A DNA stretch of 11,155 nucleotides from Melampsora larici-populina 98AG31 (GCF_000204055.1 NW_006768888.1:1-11155), one strand, 5' to 3'; positions 1-8,873 are shown, counted from the first letter of the stretch. Made by a program: numbers and translations. The notes: generated by a model from the letters alone, not told the origin.

Positions 1-2383
1 CCGGATCCCAAAATGATGTTTCACATGTACGAGGATGAGGATGCCAATTCCCCCATCATATTAAGCCTGAACCCGTTGGATTCACTTGGCGATGATCAGG
101 TGCAATGTAACTCTCACAGTGTTTGCTGCCATCCAGCGACTTAGCTGACGCCAAATTACCACTTAGGTTTTGGAAAAAAATAAGGTCAACCTCAAAGCGG
201 TTAATATGACTGGAACAAACTGCACACCAGACACGTGCAAGGCTGTGTTGAGAGGCAAATACAATTTCGTTTACGTGGTCAGCTTGGTTCAGGCCTTGTC
301 AACTTATGAAGGAAGGGGTGCTGACAGGTCCTTCCTCGACATATTGTTTGGCAGAGCCCCAAAGTTGCCTTGACGAACAGCGTTTTTTCAAAGATGTTCC
401 TGGACCGAAGATTTCAAACAAGGCTCATTCTCAAGGTTGTGGACGAAGCCCACATGATTTACATGTGGGGCTTGGTGAAAAGTGGCCAAGCCAAAAAGCT
501 TTCAAGCTTTGCCCGCATTCAGGATACCGGTGCTTTCCGCCCCCACTATGGCAACCTCGCTCGACGGTTCCTGGCAACAGACAAGGTTCCGCTCCTGCTG
601 ATGTCGGCCACGTGCATCCCTCAGGCGATTCAAGCAATACTCATTAACCTCAAGATTGACCCACAAGACATCCAATTCGCCAGAGCTGAACTTACGAGGC
701 CCGAACTGCGCCTGATTCGACGCACATTCAAACGGCCCTTGAAATCCGCTTTGACTGGCCTAATGAGTCATCACTCGTTGGTATCAACCGAAGAGGTACC
801 TCCCACCCTAATCTACGCTGGGACTCAGAATGCTACTCTAGATCACCTACGAATAATCAATTCGGCTCGAGGCCAGCCCGCTGAATCAAACAACGGCGAA
901 TCGACTTTTGCGCGGCAATATCACGCCACAACTGGTGCCAGAGCGAAATTGGCTGCTGTAGAAGCATATGTGGGCGGCAGCCTTGCCGTCCTGTGCTGCA
1001 CTTTGGCCCTGGGCCTGGGGCAGAATTGGCATCGAGTGCAAAGGGTGATCGTTGTGGGCCGCCACGACCCTTGCAACTTCATCCAAATGGCCGGCCGTTG
1101 TGGCCGGGACGGTCGTCGCGGTTTGGGCATTCTCCTTGTAGAAAACATTAGGACCAACGGTAAAAATCGAGTGCAGGACTTTCATACACCCACCTCGATG
1201 AGTGACGACGATAGAATGGATGCGCTGGCTATTACCCCGGTCTGCCTTCGCGTCGCCCTTGCTTTGGATCTGGCGTCAGCATTTTGTCTCGCTGTATTCC
1301 TAAGTTGCATGTGTTGATATGTTTTTTTTGAATAGGCACGGCTACATCCCGTTGGCCCCTGATTCTTTTGTCGTGCAAGAGGAGGAGGCCCGTCAGGTTG
1401 CTCAAGGGATGCCCCCCTGTGACTGCAGTAACTGCCTGCCCGACAAAGCGGAAGCGCTATGGGTAGCGCAGAAAGCTCTTACGGTTGGGAACTTCGATGA
1501 CGCCATGAAAGCGTGCGAGAAGGAACTCATGGATCTGGTAGACATGAGACCTAGCGTCCCGCCTGGTCCTGGACTACCCCAGCGCGTGGATCCCCTTCGC
1601 GCCACCCCAGACAATCCAATTCGCAAGAGCCTTTCAGTCGAGGCACTGGTGACCAGGTGGATTGCTGCTTTCAAAAACTTATTCTACACTCATTACTCGC
1701 AAGATAGCGACATAGGTCCATGCGACTACTTCCCATCAGAACTCGCGTGGGATTTGGCCAAGAATATAGACCAATTTCGAGTGCCTAGCGATCTCAGTCT
1801 CGTTTTGGGTAGCGAAATCATTGAAGGTCAATATGATGCACTGTTACAAACATTTCTTGATTGGAAGGACGACGGCGCAAGTGACTCGGCGGTCGCACTA
1901 TCGGACGCTGTACAATTTCGTCGCGCGATCAGGCGCGTAGGCCCGTCAAAGGGCCCTGTCTCAGTGGAGGGTTTGGAGTTGGCAAAGAGGAGAGAAACTC
2001 TGGCAAAACAAGTGGTAAAGGACGCGAAAGTGAGTCGGGGAGATGGCCAACCACACGCTTAGATTTTCATGACCCTGAGCTTGATGACAAATGAAATCTA
2101 GGTGGCTTCGAAGGCCGAACAAGAGCGTCAAAAAACTCAAATGGCTACAGCAAAGAAGCGCCGAATCGCAGAACAAGCTCAAGAATGGACCAGAATGGCC
2201 GAGGAGAGAAAGAGGGCCCGTGAAGAGAGATTGCGTGGCCAGGTTCAGGGCAAGGCGCTGGAATCTGAACAACGTAATTGGAACCAGGCACCCCCGCGAA
2301 AGAGAGCTAGTACTGCGGCGAATGTGTTGCCCAATGTCAAACGTGGTTGCACTCAGGTTCGTAGCACATTGTACCACGTTTAG
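1..2383 (+). CDS. RecQ-like superfamily 2 DNA helicase, 5' partial, five exons in window
   Basis: Predicted ATP-dependent DNA helicase of the RecQ-like group. Exons read as 1-99, 167-277, 355-1274, 1336-2029 and 2102-2383. The introns (67, 77, 61 and 72 bp) are all GT-AG; the first two have CTGAC-like branch sites. The joined exons give 702 in-frame codons ending in TAG, which supports the model. Counting from the window edge: motif Ia (LNPLDSLGDDQ) at residues 23-33, DEAH at 100-103, SAT at 154-156, motif V around 282-292, and motif VI (QMAGRCGRDG, both arginines present) at 314-323. Walker A must lie upstream of base 1. The C-terminal part has a CxCxxC cluster (residues 405-410) and a last exon rich in K, R, E and Q, likely helical. 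No RQC or HRDC domain is recognisable. Multicopy helicases of this kind occur in fungal repeats and near telomeres (known). Helicase identity is firm; cellular role is unknown. Confidence 0.85.
1418..1435 (+). other. CxCxxC cysteine cluster in helicase C-terminal region
   Basis: The codons read PCDCSNC, giving Cys-x-Cys-x2-Cys shortly after the fourth exon begins. It sits where RecQ proteins would carry a zinc-binding subdomain, but only three closely spaced cysteines are visible. I infer a possible small metal-binding element; it may equally be structural. Confidence 0.4.
2102..2383 (+). other. Last helicase exon: basic, charged coiled-coil-like tail
   Basis: This exon follows a 72-bp intron (GTGAGT at 2030, TAG at 2099-2101) and stays in frame. 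It encodes about 93 residues. The first 60 are almost entirely K, R, E, Q and A, which predicts a long helix, and a PPRKR stretch could be a nuclear localisation signal. If this intron were retained the protein would stop at 2060-2062 instead, so two C-termini are possible. Confidence 0.6.
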
Positions 2384-2438
2384 CCTCCTGGCGCACCTTT
2401 TTGACGTCCCATTGCTATTCTTCACCTGGGAATTCTCC
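2384..2438. other. Convergent intergenic gap between helicase and DUF6589 gene
   Basis: Only 55 bp separate the helicase stop (2381-2383, + strand) from the stop of the opposing gene (2439-2441, - strand). No canonical AATAAA is visible in it. With such a short gap the 3' UTRs of the two transcripts almost certainly overlap, so antisense RNA pairing is possible (inference). Confidence 0.6.
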
Positions 2439-5312
2439 TTAATCCTCGTTGGCGTCGTATCCACAAGACGAACCCCAGCGGAAACAAGATGATTGACCCT
2501 CGCCTCTTTCAGATTGAATGATATTGACCATGTTAACCAGACCGGTAGCAAACACATTCTTCACTAGGGTCACCTCGCGACCCGTTTGGGTTTTGCTCAA
2601 GTTATCGTGGGCGTAGCGGAGGAAGTTGGCCATTGAGGCTTCAGTGATTTTGTTGGCGTTGGGTTGAAAAACGATCTTGTGGCCAGCGGAAGCCTTGATC
2701 AGTTGTATTAGCCTACGCAACTGGAATCAAAACAGTCACATGTGATGAGTAATGCAAAGATCCTTCTGTGAAATTGTCAAATTGTGATTGTACCAATGGA
2801 ATATTGTTGGAGTACCTGTAAGTCAGGCGCTCAATATCCGTTCCATGGCCCTGTTGACAGTAATCAATATGTTGAGCTCGCGGTGCAAACGATACAAAGT
2901 GGTTTGTTAACCACTTGGTCCCAAAGTAGAAACGACTGCCCACATGACTTACGGTGTTATTATACACTTCTTTAAGCCAGAAGATGTGGACCTCGAGGTA
3001 CTCATCGATGGGCATCCAATGGCCATCTCTCTCCAGCGAGGGCACTAGGATTGAGTGTTTCAGCACGTGGGAAAGCTTTGGAGGTAAGTCATGTTCCAAA
3101 AGTAACACCATTCTGGGAATATGACGAGCGTAATGGGACAGCTCCGATAGCCCTTGGGCCATGACAGCCCATTGCTTCCACATGGCGATCAGGCGGCCTA
3201 TATCCCCCGCGCGGGTAGCATTGTGAGCCTCTACCACCGTACTAAAGTCACGTAATCGGCACATGAGGTTGTGCTTAGTGGAATGAGCTGATGCTTTCGC
3301 TTCTTGCAGGGCGGAGGATGAAAAGTAGCGCAACCAGACCGCATCGATCACGCGCTTACAATGGTCCTCCTTGGTGAGATCGATGTCTGCCATCAACAGC
3401 AAGGTTTTGCTGTGCACGTAAGTTTTTAGACATCAGCAAAAGAACCAGCCCGTGACTAACGTGTCTGTCCTCACCTAATGACATAAACAAGGTTAGCTTT
3501 ATGAACCATTTGGATCATTCTCATAATTGAGTTGAAATCCTGCAAAGCAGGTGGCTTTGAATAGTCGCCTCCGAGCTCAAACGAAGAGCGCCATGCGCCC
3601 GAATCCTCTCGGTCGCTGGAGTTGCCCCAGTGCAGAGACCAAATGGCCTTCGCGAAGTTCCAGGTGGTATGGGCAGCACCAAACACCAACAATACCCATG
3701 TTAATCCTTCGACATCATCAATAGGAGGGTGTAGCTTCCCGCAGAGGCTTTCCACCAGTTGGTTTGACCCAACGTCGCCACCCGCGATCAAGAGGTGATT
3801 TGCGTAGTCGGATTTGTCCTTGCCTATTTGGGCCATTACCTGATCAAGCACACGTGACACCCCTTCGGCGGAGGAATCAGGTGCGTCCATCATCCGCAGG
3901 AAGTGGATGTTGGGAGTGTGGTACTGAATAAGATCAATTTTAGGAGGTCGTAATGCTAGGGGGGGGAGTTTTTCAGGGGATGGCGCGTTAGGAAGATGTT
4001 TGACATGGTCACATAGCGCACTAGCTATTTGCGCTTTGATTACCGCACGAAAATGGACGGTTTCTTCTGGGCGGGGGGCGAAAGAATCAATTTCTACCGC
4101 CTTTTGGTCTGCAGATTTCATAGCGGCGACGAAGGTGGCGAGAGAGACTGCTTCGGCTTCACATGTAGCTAAAAGGGCGGCTCGGAACACAATATAGAAT
4201 CCCCATGTTCCGTGGAACAGCCGCGAAGCCAAGTCGATTCGAGAGTTATGAATGCGCAGGTGAATGTCGATGTTATCAAAACACAACAAAGGTAAAAGTT
4301 TATGATTGGCCTTGAACACTTGCATCAGCTGATCTTCTCTTGTGAGATACGTAGGTGTTCCATCGCGTCCAGAACCGCGTCTCTCGAACAAGTTAAACCG
4401 AAACATTGGAGGTATTCATTAACACGACAAGAAACTCCCCCGGCCAACACCATCAGGCCGTTCTGGAGGGGCACAGCGTTGCAACGGCGATTACATGTAT
4501 AGGCAATCATTGCACATATGGCTACCGGCAGCTGGACCATTAAACGTATGAGTCAATAATGGTTTCAACGCCCCCACACACTCTTGCACTCACCACTTCG
4601 GCTTTATGATTTGCGAACTCAGAGGCGCTAGACTTGACATACACCAAGTTGGCTAATGACAACACTTCTTCTTCAGATGCAGGTTTGCCAATCCCGTTCC
4701 CGGTGGCCGGCGCGTCTGGTGCCTTGGAAGCAGGTGATTTGGTGGGTGTCTTCATCCGACTATCAGGTTTCGAGTCGGTGGTCTTTAAACCATTGAGTAT
4801 CTTCTGCAATATCAAGGTGTGCAAGAAAGGCATCCCATTCTTGATTTGTTCAGTACGTCTGTGCTCTGAAGCTTCGCTGAAAAAATCTATCGGTATGTGA
4901 TTTGAGCTGACGTATGCGCCGTCAGGGTAAGATCCACGTCTGACCTCTTGGGCATTTACAATCTCGGAAGCCTGAAAAGGATTTTGACAATTTGATTTAG
5001 TCAAGATAAAACACAGCCCATATTGACACGACACACCTCTTTCAATATAAAGCCCTCCCAGAACTCGCGTCCTTCGGCGGATGACTTTATTAGATTTCCA
5101 AAATTTTTCAAAATCGATTTGTTTTGCTTTTCTCCCTTCCCGGTTTTCATCAGGCGTTGGCGATATACAACCCTCTCGTCAGTGGAAGAAAAGAACGTGT
5201 ACATGAAGTCTTTGGGTGTAAAGTCTAACGTGCTCATAAATTGTAATATCTTCAACGTGCTACTGAGAGTCGTGGGGGTATTGCTAGGCCTGTCCGGAGT
5301 AACTTGTGACAT
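2439..5312 (-). CDS. DUF6589-family protein, five exons, one frameshift
   Basis: Large fungal protein of unknown function that I assign to DUF6589 from remembered family motifs. Exons in transcript order: 5312-5037, 4971-4594, 4531-3475, 3409-2794, 2720-2439. Introns are 65, 62, 65 and about 73 bp, and every junction keeps frame. The ATG at 5312 is the first Met before the conserved N-terminal block (LKILQFMSTLDFTPKDF). Landmarks: a motif ending NAQEVRRGSYPDGAYVSS at the start of exon 2; CFDNIDIHLR near 4283-4254; LLIAGGDVGSNQL near 3791-3753, followed by a W-x4-FGAAHTTWNFA block; and GDIGRLIAMWKQW in exon 4. Total about 869 residues. In exon 3 the frame used at its start stops at 4325-4327, and the frame carrying DNIDIHLR takes over between about 4406 and 4325, so one indel is needed. 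The gene may be a recent pseudogene, or this is a sequencing error. The last intron has two frame-consistent versions (2793-2721 or 2815-2713). Confidence 0.7.
4325..4345 (-). other. Probable frameshift in the DUF6589 gene
   Basis: Upstream exon 3 reads in frame through DAMEHLRISQE and then meets TGA at 4327-4325. The continuing domain (DQLMQVFKANHK and on to DNIDIHLR) is in another frame. A one-base deletion or two-base insertion in the lineage would explain it. A GT-AG intron that repairs the frame does exist here, but it is only 32 nt and would remove about ten residues from a region whose spacing is otherwise family-like. Confidence 0.6.
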
Positions 5313-5764
5313 GTTATCAAATCCGCCAAAATGAAATAACAATGGCTGATGAGAATCAAATGAGAACGTCGGGTTATAGTCAATGCATAGAAAGACAGAA
5401 CACTTCGCAATCCCGGAAATACCCAAGTGGTGAACTCCCCGCCCCCAAAATTTTCACGTCCGATCTTCCGCAAGGAACCAAAGCGGAAAGGTCACTCAAC
5501 GTGAGTGACGCTTACGGACCAGAAGAGGTTGATATGGCCTGGGAACCAGGTTTCATTCCTGGCAGGGCACCCTGACGCCAGGGTTTGTCAGACCATCAAC
5601 TCGTTTATAACGAATCCGATGAACCACCAAAGTTGTCTTGACTTGTGTCAAGAGACCCTTTGGGATGACAATGTCCAACCTGGGTGGGCTCTTTCCGAAC
5701 ATCTCCGTGACGGAGGGGATGACTTCCACCCTCAAAAGGTGGCATCTCTATATGCTCTTCAAGG
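5313..5764. other. Divergent spacer between the two DUF6589-like genes, possible short exons
   Basis: Head-to-head region that should hold the promoter(s). A + strand ORF starts at ATG 5342 with a good context (AACAATGGC) and runs 53 codons to a strong donor (GTGAGT at 5501). An acceptor at 5590-5591, preceded by CTGAC, would continue it in phase to about 5792. I find no splice that then joins the frame of the downstream gene at 5765, so I leave it as a possible leader exon. No TATA box or CAAT box is clear. Confidence 0.3.
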
Positions 5765-6338
5765 ATGCCCCATCCAATTACCCTGGCAATGACACCTTCT
5801 ACTCCAGAATCCACCGTCGTGCCTGACAGTGATGATGTGCGGGAAGAAAGTATTGCCCACATCACTGACGCTATCATCGCGGAAGGAATGACACTGCAAG
5901 AGTTTGTTACTGAGGTCAGGCCAAACACGAGCACCATTTACTCACACCGGCCCCCTCCGAATCCCAACACCCTGGTCGCCAGATGTTTCAATATCATCCG
6001 GTTCATTCAAAGTCAACATATGACCGTGTATGATTTCCTTCTCGTCCTGCTGGAGGACCCTAACCTCTGGGCTCATCGACGGTCATTCCGTGGCACTGGG
6101 ACGTACGCCCGTTCGTTATTGCGCCGGGTTTTGATGGCTTTTCGGAACCTCACATGCAACGCCGGTAATGAAGAATACATTTGGCATGAACTGATTCAAG
6201 CGGAGGTAAGTGAAAGCTTGAGTCTTTGTTATTTGCATCGGCTACAGCAGACTCATCCAATCTTTTTTATGGCCTGATCCTCAGGCTAACGCGCTACACA
6301 TCAACGACCTCGGGGCATTCCCTTATCCGCCTGCCTGA
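5765..6338 (+). pseudogene. Truncated second DUF6589-like gene (N-terminal domain only)
   Basis: Exons 5765-6205 and 6285-6338, with a 79-bp intron (GTAAGT donor at 6206, TCAG acceptor at 6281-6284). ATGs at 5765 and 5789 are both possible starts; the latter begins MTPSTPESTVV. The segment from FNIIRFIQSQ to the intron (73 residues) aligns without gaps to the N-terminal block of the opposing DUF6589 gene. Shared residues include the I and F of xxIxxF, T and DF around position 13-17, the FxNL motif, and W plus the final E at the exon end. Both genes then splice at a GAG codon boundary into a GCT codon. After the intron only 17 codons remain before TGA, and no downstream DUF6589 motifs follow. 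It is therefore a broken or remodelled paralogue; a genuine short protein cannot be excluded. Confidence 0.6.
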
Positions 6339-6603
6339 AGTTAAACACGTTGTCAAGTAAGTTGCCCATCATTTGACTTGGCGTGATGTGGGTTCTCGCT
6401 CATGCCGCTGTGTTCTTAAAGGCCATTCGTCTTATTTCCGTGCTTCGTTCACTTTATTCATGGCTCTGGTGAATTTTTTGCTGCTCTCTTGGTTTCCAGG
6501 GTGTATTTCCAACATCAAGATGTCACTTTGTTCGCGATTAGCGCTTTCCTTTTTGTTGTTCATGCGCGTCAAATGGTAACATTGTTTGGCGCGTCTAATG
6601 GAC

Positions 6604-6630
6604 ATCCCCTCCTGTAGTACAAGAGGGGAT
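6604..6630. repeat. 8-bp perfect inverted repeat
   Basis: ATCCCCTC (6604-6611) and its reverse complement GAGGGGAT (6623-6630), separated by 11 nt. This is the first of four hairpins in the non-coding region. Confidence 0.6.
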
Positions 6631-6661
6631 AATCCAAAGCAGAACTGTTGTTTGGCCTGTA

Positions 6662-6686
6662 CGTCCGAAACCCAGCCTTTCGGACG
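6662..6686. repeat. 9-bp perfect inverted repeat
   Basis: CGTCCGAAA (6662-6670) pairs with TTTCGGACG (6678-6686) across a 7-nt loop. A compact, stable hairpin. Confidence 0.65.
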
Positions 6687-6767
6687 CGCAGCAAATCCAA
6701 GAGCTGTAACGAGTGTGGGCCCCGAGTTTGCCCCCCGAAGCTTTTGTCATGATATCTCCGGAGCCAG

Positions 6768-6785
6768 CACATTTAAAGAAATGTG
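6768..6785. repeat. 7-bp perfect inverted repeat, 4-nt loop
   Basis: CACATTT (6768-6774) pairs with AAATGTG (6779-6785) around the loop AAAG. Confidence 0.5.
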
Positions 6786-6937
6786 GCCAGTTGGATGAAG
6801 TCGGCGGGTGAATAGCGCACATTTTTCATTTTGGGAGTAAGAGAATTGATAAGAAGGAAAAAGGGTTTCATAATGCGAGACTGGTTTGGGCTAAATGCCC
6901 CGTCACGTCTCCCGCTTGAATTCGACTTTAGCCGTAA

Positions 6938-6979
6938 GTCCCTCTCTCGGGGGCGAGCTTTGCGAGGCGAGAGAGGGAC
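6938..6979. repeat. 12-bp perfect inverted repeat beside the retroelement breakpoint
   Basis: GTCCCTCTCTCG (6938-6949) pairs perfectly with CGAGAGAGGGAC (6968-6979) around an 18-nt GC-rich loop that itself contains GCGAG twice. Recognisable RNase H coding begins at 6993, only 13 bp to the right. The hairpin may therefore mark, or have provoked, the truncation point of the retroelement (inference). Confidence 0.75.
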
Positions 6980-6992
6980 GGGTTAAGTTTGA

Positions 6993-7226
6993 TTCAACTC
7001 ACACAACGCCATCGAGTCTATCCGTCCGCTGTTCAAACACGTGGTTACGGCCATGCTCGAACACGACCTCGACATCAAAGTCAGGCACGTCTCAGGCAAT
7101 AGGAACGTAATAGCTGACGCGCTGTCGCGCACCTCTCTGAAAGGCGTGAGGATCCTACTCCCAAAATCCTCTCACATCAACCTCCCTGCCATCCCGCAAC
7201 ACCTCGAGGGTGGTTTCAGGCGGTAG
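6993..7226 (+). pseudogene. C-terminal remnant of retroelement RNase H
   Basis: The open frame begins after a TGA at 6990-6992 and ends at TAG 7224-7226, about 77 residues. It carries the end signature of retrotransposon RNase H: VRHVSGNRNVIADALSR, i.e. H-V-x-G-x2-N-x2-AD-x-LSR, near residues 31-47. Upstream residues FNSHNAIESIRPLF fit the preceding helix of the same domain. The reverse transcriptase and the rest of RNase H, including its first catalytic acids, are missing to the left, where sequence turns into the hairpin region. The recombinase ORF starts 69 bp downstream, as expected for a Ngaro-like gene order. Confidence 0.7.
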
Positions 7227-7295
7227 TCGTATGCCTCCCCCTTTCATCGAGTCCAAACAATTCCAAATCACTCTTTCTCTCTTCTCATTCGCTCA

Positions 7296-8351
7296 ATGCC
7301 CAAAAAATCGAACAAAACAGAACTCTTCCGCACTTTCGATCAATGCGAAGTCCTTAACGCCTCGGACGTTAGCAATCGGCTAGAACCTGCATCAAAAAAG
7401 AAGTACGAGTGCGGCGCCCGGTGCTTCGCAAAGTTCTGTAGCAACCACAATAGACCACTCAACCCAAACGAAGAAAATTTGTCCCACTTCATCACTGTCC
7501 TCTCACGCGACATCAAACCCAGCACGGTGAAAAAATACCTCACGGGTGTCTCTTTTGTCTACCGCGCCGAATTCCCAGGCGTCGATGCAGCACGGTCATC
7601 AGAACACGTGAAATTGACAATCCGCGGTGTCGAAAAAATCTTCTTGGTAGCAACCAAACAAGCCCCAGCATTCACGCTCATAGACATGCACCTGGCATAT
7701 CAATCCTTCAACTCCTCCTTCGACGACATGCTCTTCCAGACAATCCTCGGACTGGGATTCTTTGGCCTCCACCGACTTGGCGAACTGGTCATTCCGGACC
7801 AAATCTCTCTCCGTAACGACAGAAAAGTCATCCGGTGTGCCTCCCTATCCATCTCAACGTGCGGCAAAGCCGCTGCCTACACCCTACCATATCACAAAGG
7901 GGACCCTCTGTTCAAGGGGAGCCCAGTGGTTATCATCAGCCGTCCCGACAGCGTAATCTGCCCCATCAAAGCACTTCTCAAATACACCATTAGTCGAGAC
8001 AAAAGATTTCCCTCGCACCTACTATGGCTTTTACGAGCCAACGGATCCTTACCCACGCGATCCTGGTTCATCTCAAGAATGAACTCCATCTTCAAAAACA
8101 CCCGTTCCGGCCATTCTCTTCGTGCTGGGGGGGCGACAGCTCTCTCACAAGCCGGAATGCCATTTGAAACCATCCAAGCACTAGGGCGCTGGTCCTCGGA
8201 TGCCTTCAAGCTCTATATCCGCTGCCATCCGGCTCTCAACATGAGGGTCCGCGAACTGCACATGCCTGTAATCGGCGAAACCTTGGGGGAGCAGTTGCTC
8301 TTTCCAGGGTTTGCTCCCGTGAGTAACATCGGATTCCTCATCCAGACCTGA
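7296..8351 (+). CDS. Tyrosine recombinase (retrotransposon integrase of YR type)
   Basis: Site-specific DNA recombinase that would integrate the circular DNA copy of the element through a Tyr-DNA intermediate. The ORF is 351 codons from the first ATG. The N-terminal 100 residues look like a SAM-like core-binding domain (KYLTGVSFVYR at 80-90). The catalytic set is complete: R160 in GLHRLGEL, K201 in PYHKGDP, H273 and R276 in SGHSLRAGG, W299 in LGRWSS, and nucleophile Y307 in KLYIR. No frameshift or stop interrupts it, unlike its upstream RNase H. Near the end a donor (GTGAGT at 8319) and acceptor (8384-8386) allow a 68-bp intron that would replace the last 10 codons. Tentative further exons are 8387-8453, 8512-8585 and 8759-8908, all frame-consistent. 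Superfamily is firm; the Ngaro assignment depends on context. Confidence 0.9.
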   Translation: MPKKSNKTELFRTFDQCEVLNASDVSNRLEPASKKKYECGARCFAKFCSNHNRPLNPNEENLSHFITVLSRDIKPSTVKKYLTGVSFVYRAEFPGVDAARSSEHVKLTIRGVEKIFLVATKQAPAFTLIDMHLAYQSFNSSFDDMLFQTILGLGFFGLHRLGELVIPDQISLRNDRKVIRCASLSISTCGKAAAYTLPYHKGDPLFKGSPVVIISRPDSVICPIKALLKYTISRDKRFPSHLLWLLRANGSLPTRSWFISRMNSIFKNTRSGHSLRAGGATALSQAGMPFETIQALGRWSSDAFKLYIRCHPALNMRVRELHMPVIGETLGEQLLFPGFAPVSNIGFLIQT

Positions 8352-8873
8352 CGCTAATTCAAATTGCTACCTCCCCCTCTAAACAGTCTCTGTTGAAAGA
8401 TTGCAGGACAAGCGTGATACGGCAGGGTTCAGCGCAAGCCACTACTAGCCCTGGTAAGTAGCTGCCTCTACGAGGCGCTCTGCTAAAGCTAACGAAACAT
8501 CTCCTCCAAAGACCCGACCGTTTCAAGCACCTCGGTCCCGCCGAGTGCTCGACGATTCCGTAGGAATCTCACGCCAGCATTCCAGGTACGCACAACTTTC
8601 AAGTTGGAAGCACGTTCCACGCTGACGCCCCTGTGCCTCACAGGGGGTAACCGGGCATTTTCGCCCATCCGGAAGCTCGCCTCGCAACTCTCCATACACT
8701 AGTAAGCAGTGTTCCAGTGGGACGCTCTGATCTAGTCGCTGACTCGCGTCTTTCACAGAACGCCTCGGCAGTGCCCTGCATTGAAAAAGGACGAGCCTTA
8801 CAACCTTACAACTCCGTTGCACATCAATGTCTTACATATACCATCACCGGCTCTCAACTTTTACAAGGGCGGT
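8352..8873 (+). other. 3' region of the YR element: possible spliced C-terminal exons or UTR
   Basis: Three donor/acceptor pairs keep the recombinase frame open: intron 8319-8386 (CTGAC inside), intron 8454-8511 (donor GTAAGTA, branch-like CTAAC) and intron 8586-8758 (donor GTACGC, 173 bp). The added peptide is Ser/Thr/Pro/Arg-rich and has no domain that I recognise. The last exon would end with TAA at 8906-8908, inside the first direct repeat. The first two introns are convincing, the third less so. The alternative is plain 3' UTR. Confidence 0.35.

Larger units (their letters stand above)
6339..6980. other. Non-coding stretch with inverted repeats and a possible orphan exon pair
   Basis: No convincing gene. 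A reading frame from about 6302 to 6356 (ending LPEVKHVVK) can be spliced at a strong donor (GTAAGT, 6357) to an acceptor at 6498-6499. It then continues in frame (VYFQHQDVTLFAISAFLF) to a TAG near 6618. The intron would be 143 bp, longer than the others here, and I do not recognise the product. The remainder carries four perfect inverted repeats that are listed separately. Confidence 0.35.

Noticed and set aside
886..1185. Minus-strand ORFs opposite the helicase
   Set aside because: They shadow the helicase coding frame, which carries clear motifs V and VI.
6569..6822. ORFs on both strands in the hairpin region
   Set aside because: Their translations show no conserved motif and they overlap inverted repeats; treated as chance.
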